Source: Bacteroidales bacterium (GTDB lineage Bacteria; Bacteroidota; Bacteroidia; Bacteroidales; F082). Taken from it: a stretch of DNA of 12,630 nucleotides. How positions within the stretch are numbered: the stretch's first letter is position 1; every line of letters begins with the position of its first letter. Location: NCBI GenBank assembly GCA_024762735.1, contig JANTGU010000031.1, forward strand, positions 1 to 12,630. The letters run 5' to 3'. The position numbers were made by a program, and so were the translations under genes. Shown in pieces: positions 5,954 to 12,630 of this stretch. The notes below the pieces were generated by a model. It was not told where the DNA came from and made no database searches. It worked only from the letters and a program-made list of their open reading frames with translations.

Positions 5954-7177
5954 ATGGAAGTATCCTCAAAGCAAAAATACGGAACCCTGCTGAGTCTTTA
6001 CCTGGCACAGTCGGTTCCCATGAGTTTTTTCTCCACGGTAATGCCTGTTATCATGCGCAGTGAGCACTACTCGCTCACTGCCATCGGGCTTATCCAGCTG
6101 ATTAAACTACCCTGGATTCTCAAATTTTTATGGGCTCCGTTGGTGGATAAAACCAGCATCAAACACCTGCACTATAAACAGTGGATTATCGCTTCGGAGC
6201 TGTTTTATGCCGTGGCCATCTTCAGCATCGGGTTTTTACAGCCCGACCTTAATTTTAAACTGATAATCGGTATCATGCTGCTCGCTTTTACTGCCTCGGC
6301 AACCCAGGATATTGCCACCGATGCCTTTGCCATTTTGATTTTGAAAAAGCGAGAGAGAGGCCAGGGCAACAGCATGCAGTCGGCCGGAAGTTTTTTGGGT
6401 GCCTTAACAGGAAGTGGTGTTTTACTTATCGTTTACCACTATTACGGTTGGTTTTGGCTGCTGACCGGGTTGGCTGTTTTTGCCCTGGTGGCGCTGATTC
6501 CGCTTCTTTATTACCCCGAAAAGCCGGATCAAAACCTGATCAAAGAACGTACAAAAGAAAAAGTATCGTTCAAAGATATCTGGCGCTACTTCAAACAAAA
6601 AAACACCTTGAAGAGCGTGCTGCTGTTAATACTCTATTATGCCGGAATGGTGGGCATTTTAACCATGAGTAAACCCTGGCTTATCGATTTGGGCTACTCC
6701 ATCAAAGAGGTGGGTATTTTTACCGGAATTTACGGGGCTGCTGCCGGGGCACTATTTGCCTTTCCTGCCGGCTATATTGTCCGCCGGTTTGGCTTGAAAA
6801 AATCCCTCAGGTATTTTCCGCTTTCTGCCCTGTTGGCAGCAGCATGGTTTTTTAAAATTCAACATGGCATCCCTGCCTACAGCGATATTGTTATCGCGAT
6901 GGTACTGCTATGGGGCTCTTATGGAATGGCCACCGTGGCCGTTTATACCTACGCCATGGGCAACGTTAGAAAAGGCCGTGAGGGAACCGATTTTACCATT
7001 CAAATAGTTATCACCCACCTCGGAAGCCTGATTATTGCCGTGGGCAGCGGAAAGCTTACCCACGTTGTTGGCTATCAACATCTCTTTTTAATAGAAGGGA
7101 TATTGGCGCTAATACTTTTTTTAGTTGTCCCGCTCTTGTATAGTGAACATGAGGCTCCCTTGGAAAACAAGTTGTAA
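5954..7177 (+). CDS. MFS permease of the AmpG / RhtX-FptX-like group
   Basis: This 407-residue inner-membrane protein has about 12 hydrophobic segments. Its landmarks are those of the AmpG-related branch of the major facilitator superfamily: LYLAQSVPMSF near the start, LPWILKFLWAPLVD at residues 52-65, ATQDIATDAFA at 116-126, and GNSMQSAGSFLGALTGSG at 138-155. Known members of this branch include AmpG (muropeptide permease) and the RhtX/FptX siderophore permeases, which import iron chelates without an ABC transporter. The gene starts two bases after the TonB receptor stop, so the two probably move one ligand across both membranes. With hemN and hemG next, candidate ligands are a porphyrin, a porphyrinogen or a ferric chelate. 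Muropeptide import cannot be excluded but is not suggested by the neighbours. Export is also formally possible. Confidence 0.85.
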   Translation: MEVSSKQKYGTLLSLYLAQSVPMSFFSTVMPVIMRSEHYSLTAIGLIQLIKLPWILKFLWAPLVDKTSIKHLHYKQWIIASELFYAVAIFSIGFLQPDLNFKLIIGIMLLAFTASATQDIATDAFAILILKKRERGQGNSMQSAGSFLGALTGSGVLLIVYHYYGWFWLLTGLAVFALVALIPLLYYPEKPDQNLIKERTKEKVSFKDIWRYFKQKNTLKSVLLLILYYAGMVGILTMSKPWLIDLGYSIKEVGIFTGIYGAAAGALFAFPAGYIVRRFGLKKSLRYFPLSALLAAAWFFKIQHGIPAYSDIVIAMVLLWGSYGMATVAVYTYAMGNVRKGREGTDFTIQIVITHLGSLIIAVGSGKLTHVVGYQHLFLIEGILALILFLVVPLLYSEHEAPLENKL

Positions 7178-7228
7178 CTAATCAGTTTGATGTATTAGAA
7201 TAAAATATTTAATAAAAAACAAAATATC

Positions 7229-8605
7229 ATGATTGATTTATCACCCATTCTCCTGGAAAAATACAACGTGCCAACCCCCCGCTATACCAGCTACCCACCG
7301 GCAAATTACTTTGGTAGCGATGTGTCTCCGAAAAAAGCTGAAAAAGTTATCTTACAATCTAATAACGAACAACCGGAAAATATATCCTTTTACATCCATA
7401 TTCCGTTTTGCTCGCGTAACTGCTTGTACTGCGGCTGTAACACCGTTATCACTAAAGACAAAATCAAAATGGATAGCTACATGGCAACCCTTAAAAAGGA
7501 GCTCGCCCTGGTAGCCAATTTGCTTGATGACCACCGGAAAATATCACAAATTCATTGGGGTGGCGGCACACCCAATTATCTTCCCGTGGAAGAGGTTGAA
7601 GAGGTAATGGCCCTGTTTAAGCAACATTTTAGTTTTATTGAAAATCCGGAAATTGCCATGGAGTGTCATCCGGCACATCTGACATACGAATACCTTGACC
7701 GGCTGATTGATGCCGGGTTTAACCGTTTTAGCATGGGCATCCAGGATTTTAACAAGAAAGTGTTGGAAACTGTCCACCGCGACGATACCGCCATTCCTGT
7801 TGACGAGCTCGTTACTTACCTGCAACAACGAAATATTTCGGTTAACCTCGATTTTATTTACGGCTTGCCTTTTCAGCAACAAGCCTCTTTTGAAACAACC
7901 ATCAAACAGGCCATCGAGGTAAATCCTGCGCGGTTGGCAATATTCTCATATGCTCATGTGCCCTGGGTAAAACCAACCCAGAAAAAACTGGAAAGCTACG
8001 GGTTACCGGGTTCACACGAAAAAATTACCATGTTTTTAACAGCACATCATCTGCTTACTCAAGCCGGTTATCGCGATATCGGCCTCGACCATTTTGCCAA
8101 ACCTGAGGACGAACTAACTGTGGCGCTGGACACCAAAACATTGCATCGTAATTTTCAGGGATACAGCACCCTTGCCACTACCGGACAGGTTTATGCACTG
8201 GGAGCCAGTGGAATCAGCCAGCTGAATAACGCCTACCTGCAAAATACCAAAGATTTAAAACAATACCATGCCATGATTGAACAGGGGTTGCTGCCCATCG
8301 AAAAAGGGTATGTACTAAACAGAGAGGAAAAAATAATTCGTAACATCATTGATGAACTGATGTGCAACCTGCATCTTTCGTGGGAAAAAACAGCAATACG
8401 GTTTAACAGCACCACTGATGAAGTGAAAGCGCTGACTCAAATTAGCAAAAAGCAGTTAACCGAATTTCAAAACGAAGGGCTAATCACTTTTTCTGATACC
8501 GAAGTAAATGTAACCAACACAGGGAAGTTTTTTATCCGAAACATCACGGCTGCTTTCGACCCGCTGATGAAAACTTCGGAAAAGAAATTCTCAAAAGCAT
8601 TATAA
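7229..8605 (+). CDS. hemN: Oxygen-independent coproporphyrinogen III oxidase (radical SAM)
   Basis: This enzyme decarboxylates two propionate side chains of coproporphyrinogen III to give protoporphyrinogen IX, using S-adenosylmethionine and a [4Fe-4S] cluster in the cytoplasm. The diagnostic features of true HemN are present: PRYTSYPPA at residues 17-25; FYIHIPFC leading into the CxxxCxxCxC cluster motif (Cys61, 65, 68, 70); GGGTPNYL at 111-118; GLDHFAKPEDEL at 285-296; and LHRNFQGYST at 305-314. The C-terminal HemN domain continues with a run that aligns by eye to E. coli HemN. Length is 458 residues, about the same as the E. coli enzyme. HemW and the heme-degrading ChuW/HutW relatives lack the PRYTSYP and HRNFQGY combination. 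A 51-base AT-rich gap separates it from the permease; hemG follows two bases after its stop. An oxygen-independent enzyme fits growth with little or no oxygen. Confidence 0.96.
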   Translation: MIDLSPILLEKYNVPTPRYTSYPPANYFGSDVSPKKAEKVILQSNNEQPENISFYIHIPFCSRNCLYCGCNTVITKDKIKMDSYMATLKKELALVANLLDDHRKISQIHWGGGTPNYLPVEEVEEVMALFKQHFSFIENPEIAMECHPAHLTYEYLDRLIDAGFNRFSMGIQDFNKKVLETVHRDDTAIPVDELVTYLQQRNISVNLDFIYGLPFQQQASFETTIKQAIEVNPARLAIFSYAHVPWVKPTQKKLESYGLPGSHEKITMFLTAHHLLTQAGYRDIGLDHFAKPEDELTVALDTKTLHRNFQGYSTLATTGQVYALGASGISQLNNAYLQNTKDLKQYHAMIEQGLLPIEKGYVLNREEKIIRNIIDELMCNLHLSWEKTAIRFNSTTDEVKALTQISKKQLTEFQNEGLITFSDTEVNVTNTGKFFIRNITAAFDPLMKTSEKKFSKAL

Positions 8606-8607
8606 TC

Positions 8608-9966
8608 ATGGAACCAGATAAAAAAGTTGCCATTATCGGAGCCGGTATTACTGGTCTGACACTGGCCTATTACTTAAAAAAATCCGGAATCCCTTTTGTG
8701 GTTTATGAAAAAGAAAACCGGGTGGGCGGGGTGATTGAAACAATCACTAAAAACGGCTTTACCTTCGAAACCGGTCCCAACAGCGGCGTACTCTCCAACA
8801 GTGCCATGGTTGATTTACTGGACGATATGTCGCCCTACTGCCGCACTGAAATTGCCAATAAACATGCCGCCAAAAGGCTTATCTGGAAAGGAAAACGGTG
8901 GCATCCGCTACCATCCGGCCCGTGGTCAGGACTTACCACCCCGCTTTTTACCCTGCGCGACAAGCTGGGCATGGTTGGTGAACCCTTCCGCCCCAAGGGT
9001 GACGATCCCATAGAAAGTCTGGCATCGATGGTTAAGCGCCGCCTGGGTCAAAGCTTTCTGGATTATGCCGTCGATCCGTTTATTCTTGGTATTTATGCCG
9101 GGGATCCCAATTACATAGTGCCTAAATACGCGCTCCCAAAACTCTATAATCTGGAACAGCAATATGGCAGCTTTATCAAGGGCGCCATCAAAAAACGAAA
9201 AGAACCGGTTAGCGATGAGCAACGGAAAGCCACCCGCGAAATATTTTCGATAGAGGGGGGGCTTCAAAACCTGATCAACGGTTTGCAACGGGCTATTGGC
9301 GACAACCATATTAAAACAGGGTGTGCGCATCTGGCTGTTAGCCGGCATCAAAAAAATTACGCGGTAACATGTAACGATGAGGCTCCCACTTATTGTTCAC
9401 ACGTGGTCAGCACGGTTAACCCGATGGCTTATAAATCATTGTTCACTTTTTTATCAGAGGGTTATCGTGATATTTTTGAAAAGCTACCCTATGCAAAAGT
9501 TACCGGGGTAAGCATCGGCTTTAAAAACTGGACCGGTATTCCGCTGGATGCTTTTGGCGGGTTAATCCCTTTTAAAGAAAACCGTGATATCCTGGGCGTG
9601 CTCTTTATGTCGTCGATGTTTAAAAACCGGGCTCCGGAACAGGGAGCCTTACTCAATATTTTTATGGGTGGCATTCGTAAACCCAAGGTGGCAACACTAC
9701 CGGATGAAGAGCTAAAAAGGGTGGTTGAAAAAGAGCTGGTTAAAATGATGAAACTAAATGATTTTAATCCTAACCTATTTCATATCAAGCGCTATAACCG
9801 GGCTATCGCCCAATATGGTGTTGATAGTTGGGAACGAATAAAAACCACTCATTACCTTGAAGAAAAATATCCCGGTTTGATATTAGCCGGCAGTATTGTC
9901 GATGGCGTGGGTATCGCTGACAGGGTGCAACAGGCAGTAACCATCGCCAAAACAATTACGGGTTAA
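8608..9966 (+). CDS. hemG: Protoporphyrinogen oxidase, HemY-type FAD enzyme
   Basis: This enzyme oxidises protoporphyrinogen IX to protoporphyrin IX, the step after HemN. The FAD fold is clear: GAGITG at residues 11-16, the ribose-binding Glu34 in VVYEKENRVGG, and the C-terminal FAD motif LAGSIVDGVGIADR near 425-438. PPOX-type signatures include FETGPNSG, YLPLP-like WHPLPSGP, and FLDYAVDPFILGIYAGDP in the middle. At 452 residues it fits the HemY/HemG flavoprotein family, which is distinct from the short flavodoxin HemG of E. coli although the gene name is shared. The related Gram-positive enzyme oxidises coproporphyrinogen instead, but the adjacent hemN supports protoporphyrinogen as substrate. 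Being oxygen-dependent in well-studied members, it contrasts with the oxygen-independent HemN upstream; another electron acceptor may be used. It is the last gene of the cluster; ferrochelatase is not in the window. Confidence 0.93.
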   Translation: MEPDKKVAIIGAGITGLTLAYYLKKSGIPFVVYEKENRVGGVIETITKNGFTFETGPNSGVLSNSAMVDLLDDMSPYCRTEIANKHAAKRLIWKGKRWHPLPSGPWSGLTTPLFTLRDKLGMVGEPFRPKGDDPIESLASMVKRRLGQSFLDYAVDPFILGIYAGDPNYIVPKYALPKLYNLEQQYGSFIKGAIKKRKEPVSDEQRKATREIFSIEGGLQNLINGLQRAIGDNHIKTGCAHLAVSRHQKNYAVTCNDEAPTYCSHVVSTVNPMAYKSLFTFLSEGYRDIFEKLPYAKVTGVSIGFKNWTGIPLDAFGGLIPFKENRDILGVLFMSSMFKNRAPEQGALLNIFMGGIRKPKVATLPDEELKRVVEKELVKMMKLNDFNPNLFHIKRYNRAIAQYGVDSWERIKTTHYLEEKYPGLILAGSIVDGVGIADRVQQAVTIAKTITG

Positions 9967-10058
9967 CCTTTTTCCGCAAATAAAATTGTTTTAAAGTTAT
10001 CAGGTTTGAAGATATTCACCTTATATTGTTGCGGACAATTCAAAAAGTAAAAACGCGT

Positions 10059-10094
10059 CACCCTTAGGTCGACCCCTGAGCGTGTCGAAGGGTG
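10059..10094. repeat. REP-like hairpin (element C) after hemG
   Basis: CACCCTT (10059-10065) pairs exactly with AAGGGTG (10088-10094). After a four-base bulge, CGAC (10070-10073) pairs with GTCG (10084-10087), leaving a 10-base loop. The 15-base core CTGAGCGTGTCGAAG (10076-10090) matches the cores at 2027 and 3757 except for one variable base. Over 22 bases, 10073-10094 differs from 2024-2045 at one position only. It lies in the 313-base gap after hemG and could form the 3' end structure of that transcript. The rest of the gap is AT-rich and contains the promoter of the next gene. Confidence 0.7.
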
Positions 10095-10223
10095 TCCAAA
10101 CAACTGCCTGTCTATAACTCATCACCCTGTCTCATTTTGAGAATAAAATCCGTTTCGATACTCTTATAAAAACGTATTAAGTTGAAATACTATTGGTTAT
10201 AATTTGGTATTTGTTTTGCAAGA

Positions 10224-10254
10224 TTGTATTTGTGTTTCTTTTTTATTACCTTTG
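10224..10254 (+). promoter_or_regulatory. Bacteroidota-type promoter for the LamG/LruC lipoprotein
   Basis: TTG at 10224-10226 is followed after 20 bases by TACCTTTG at 10247-10254, which matches the TTG-N19-21-TAnnTTTG arrangement known for Bacteroidota. The expected transcription start is near 10260, giving a leader of about 20 bases before the ATG at 10280. This is the best promoter in the window. Confidence 0.65.
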
Positions 10255-10279
10255 AACGACTCAACTTAACATTTTAGGT

Positions 10280-12630
10280 ATGAAAAAACTACTATTCTTA
10301 TTCATCATGGTTAGTTTGTTGGCAGCAGCATCCTGCCACAGGCAAGACCCGCAACCTGCAAGTAAAAGTATTACGGAGCTTACCGTTGCCGATGACTTTG
10401 ACTGGCAGACTTCGGCAAACATTGATTTTAGCATTACAAAGAGCAGCTCGGGGGTCATTACCATTACATCCGAAGATGGATCGGTACTGTTTCACAAAGG
10501 GTTTTACAACGGGCTGGGCGACAGTTATCATGTTTCGGTAAACCTGCCTAAATACATCACCCGCGTGCTGGTCAACAACAAGGCCGTTGACATTATTGGA
10601 ACCACTGTAACCGTGGATTTGGATCAAACTTTCTTTAAAACCAACACCTTTTTCAACAGAGATGATAACAGGATTGCCTATTGGCAATTTAACGAAAATT
10701 CAGGCAGCGTTGCCGCCAATGCCGATGGTTCGGGAGAGGGCACGATAACCGGCGCCGAATGGACCACAGGCATTAATCAAAGTGCACTTAATTTCAATGG
10801 ATCAGGTGGCCACGTTGAAATACCCTATAACAACGAACTGAATATTACGGGCAATAAAATAAGTCTCTCGGTATGGATCAAAAAGGAGTCGGCCAACGAT
10901 GACGGTGCTTTTCTGTTTAACCGGACAAAATACATCCTGCGGATGGATAATCATGGTAAAGTTACCTTTGCTGTTTATGCCCCCGGGTGGAAATCGGTGA
11001 CAACCCCATGGAAAAACAGAATTGTGGATACCGACTGGCATCACGTGGTGGCAACCTACAATGGAAGCCAATTAAAGTTGTATGTGGACGCTGCTTTAAT
11101 GGTTGAGAAAAACGGCTCCGGAAATCTTAAATCCTCCTCTTCATCCACCTACATAGGTAGCGAAGGAGCCATTCATTATTTTGACGGAACCATCGATGAG
11201 GTAGCCATCTACGAAAAAGCACTGTCACAGCAGGAGATAGCAACTATTTATGCTGACACACCAAACCCTGATAGTGGTGATGACGCGTTGGTTTCGTGGT
11301 GGAAATTCAACGAAAATTCGGGTACCACTGCTTCCGATTCACAAGGCAGCAACCATGGATCCATCCTGGGGTCGCAGTGGACTTCAAATGGTGCAGAAGG
11401 TTCAGCCTTATCTTTTGACGGGGTAAATGATTTTGTATTGATTACCAATGCCGAAAACCTGAACGTTACCGACCAGTTGACCATGATGGCCTGGGCAAAA
11501 ACCAGCGAAAATAAAACGGCCAAAATTGTTGAAAAAGGCGATTGGGACGGGCACGGCCTGCTGCAAGATCATTGGAATGGCTGGGGATGCCAAATACGAA
11601 CAGCTTCCAATCAAAGTTATGCAATAAAGTGGAATAACGGAATACCTGTTTACAACGAATGGTACCATATTGCCATGACCTATAACGGCGCCCAATTAAA
11701 GCTTTATGTAAACGGCCAACTGACCAATAGCAAGCAAGTCACAGGCAAACTTCATGTCAATGGACGTGATTTTGTAATTGGTTCGAACAATGGCGCTCAA
11801 AAGTTTTTTCATGGCAGCATCGACGATGTCAGGTTCTTTAACAAAGCCCTTACTCAAACCGAAATCCAGGCAATTTTCAATAACAAAGACAATACCGGTG
11901 GTGATGATAGCGATGGCGACGGAGTAAAAGATTCGGAAGATGATTACCCCCACGATCCCGCCAGGGCATTTAACAACTATTTCCCTGCTGCCAACTTCGG
12001 GAGCCTCTCGTTTGAAGATTTGTGGCCCGGCCAGGGTGACTACGACTTCAACGATCTGGTGTTGGATTATCAATTTACCACCGTCACTAATGTGTCCAAC
12101 AAAGTGGTGGACGTGATAGGTACTTTTGTTATCAGAGCCATTGGTGCAGGACAGCCCAATGGTTTCGGGTTTCAGCTGCCCAACAACAATATTGCTTCGG
12201 AAGATATTACCGTAAGCGGCACCGTATTAAAATCGGATTACATTCAGCTAGAAGACAACGGACTGGAATCGGGACAACAAAAGCCAACGGTTATCGTGTT
12301 CGACAATGCCAACGAAATTATGCCTCCCGGCGAAGGATTTGGAGTTAATGTCGATCCCGAAAAAGAGTATGTTGATCCTGACACCATTGTAATTTCGATG
12401 GCTTTTGCCATTGATAAATATACTGCACAGGATATCGACTTAATCCATTTTAACCCGTTTATGATAGTAAGCGGAATACGAGGGAAAGAGATTCACCTGC
12501 CCGATTATCCACCCACTTCGCTGGTGGATGTAAGCTATTTTGGCAGCATGGACGATACCAGCGACCCCGATGCCGGACGCTATTACAAAACCGCCAACAA
12601 CCTGCCATGGGCTATTAATATTTCGGAAAG
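10280..12630 (+). CDS. Surface lipoprotein with two LamG domains and an LruC/DUF4842 domain (3' end outside window)
   Basis: The frame is open from the ATG at 10280 to the window edge (783 codons seen). It starts with a lipoprotein signal: MKKLLFLFIMVSLL, then AAASC with Cys19 as the lipidated residue. Residues about 30-125 form a beta-rich N-terminal domain. Two concanavalin-like LamG domains follow at about 132-326 and 337-536. They open with the parallel IAYWQFNENSG and LVSWWKFNENSG and share DTDWHHVVATYNG / YNEWYHIAMTYNG, LKLYV(D/N)G-like and FDGTIDEV / FHGSIDDV segments. An Asp-rich calcium-site-like stretch DSDGDGVKDSEDD (543-555) then leads into YPHDPARAF and FEDLWPGQGDYDFNDLV, the hallmark of LruC-domain proteins, and the DUF4842-type region. 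The likely place is the outer membrane, possibly surface exposed, with binding of glycans or matrix as an inferred role. It has its own promoter, so it is probably independent of the heme cluster. The codon usage looks like that of its neighbours. Confidence 0.9.
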   Translation, partial: MKKLLFLFIMVSLLAAASCHRQDPQPASKSITELTVADDFDWQTSANIDFSITKSSSGVITITSEDGSVLFHKGFYNGLGDSYHVSVNLPKYITRVLVNNKAVDIIGTTVTVDLDQTFFKTNTFFNRDDNRIAYWQFNENSGSVAANADGSGEGTITGAEWTTGINQSALNFNGSGGHVEIPYNNELNITGNKISLSVWIKKESANDDGAFLFNRTKYILRMDNHGKVTFAVYAPGWKSVTTPWKNRIVDTDWHHVVATYNGSQLKLYVDAALMVEKNGSGNLKSSSSSTYIGSEGAIHYFDGTIDEVAIYEKALSQQEIATIYADTPNPDSGDDALVSWWKFNENSGTTASDSQGSNHGSILGSQWTSNGAEGSALSFDGVNDFVLITNAENLNVTDQLTMMAWAKTSENKTAKIVEKGDWDGHGLLQDHWNGWGCQIRTASNQSYAIKWNNGIPVYNEWYHIAMTYNGAQLKLYVNGQLTNSKQVTGKLHVNGRDFVIGSNNGAQKFFHGSIDDVRFFNKALTQTEIQAIFNNKDNTGGDDSDGDGVKDSEDDYPHDPARAFNNYFPAANFGSLSFEDLWPGQGDYDFNDLVLDYQFTTVTNVSNKVVDVIGTFVIRAIGAGQPNGFGFQLPNNNIASEDITVSGTVLKSDYIQLEDNGLESGQQKPTVIVFDNANEIMPPGEGFGVNVDPEKEYVDPDTIVISMAFAIDKYTAQDIDLIHFNPFMIVSGIRGKEIHLPDYPPTSLVDVSYFGSMDDTSDPDAGRYYKTANNLPWAINISE

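Noticed and set aside
7178..7228. Separate promoter or attenuator before hemN
   Set aside because: Only a five-base CTAAT/ATTAG pairing (7178-7182 with 7194-7198) and AT-rich DNA are visible. This is too weak to split the cluster into two transcripts.
7229..8605. Possibility that the radical SAM gene is HemW or a ChuW/HutW heme-degrading enzyme
   Set aside because: PRYTSYP, GLDHFAKPEDEL and LHRNFQGY together with full HemN length and C-terminal domain fit true coproporphyrinogen oxidase.
10261..12073. Series of minus-strand open frames opposite the LamG/LruC gene
   Set aside because: They lie antisense to a long plus-strand frame with a lipobox, two LamG domains and an LruC motif. None has a recognisable domain.
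1..12630. CRISPR array, tRNA or rRNA genes
   Set aside because: No regularly spaced direct repeats with unique spacers, no cloverleaf-like tRNA sequence and no rRNA signature sequence were seen by eye. The only repeats are scattered intergenic cores.

Overview
The window looks like chromosomal DNA from a member of the Bacteroidota, possibly of the Marinilabiliales type. The evidence is the gene families present (DUF4491 small membrane proteins, an LruC-domain lipoprotein, a short TonB-dependent receptor), A-rich start-codon contexts without strong Shine-Dalgarno sequences, and promoter elements of the TAnnTTTG type. All recognised genes lie on the + strand. The assignment rests on recognising families by eye, not on a search.

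Layout: (1) 2-262, the end of a HigA/XRE-type antitoxin gene cut by the window edge, clearly AT-richer than the rest. (2) 327-1933, a diacylglycerol-kinase-like lipid kinase overlapping by ATGA with a SprT-like zinc-metalloprotease-fold protein. (3) 1934-2267, an intergenic region dominated by a large imperfect palindrome carrying a REP-like core, followed by a promoter element and a hairpin leader. (4) 2268-2892, two tandem paralogous DUF4491 membrane proteins. (5) 2961-3860, a doubtful small ORF running into a roughly 450-bp pyrimidine-rich stretch with no convincing gene, then more palindromes and REP-like cores. (6) 3861-9966, a tight four-gene cluster: TonB-dependent receptor, AmpG/RhtX-like MFS permease, oxygen-independent coproporphyrinogen III oxidase HemN, protoporphyrinogen oxidase HemG/HemY type. 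(7) 9967-10279, an intergenic region with a third REP-like hairpin and a good Bacteroidota promoter. (8) From 10280 to the window end, a large lipoprotein with two LamG domains and an LruC/DUF4842 domain, open at the 3' edge.

The most interesting unit is the four-gene cluster. An outer-membrane receptor and an inner-membrane permease sit two bases apart and are followed directly by the two enzymes that turn coproporphyrinogen III into protoporphyrin IX. A parsimonious reading is a salvage route: external coproporphyrin(ogen) or a related tetrapyrrole is imported and finished to protoporphyrin inside the cell. This is inference. The permease also resembles siderophore permeases of the RhtX/FptX type, and no ferrochelatase is in the window. 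The second point of interest is a family of intergenic cores, CTGAGCNTGTCGAAG, present in three intergenic regions in the same orientation and embedded in hairpins.
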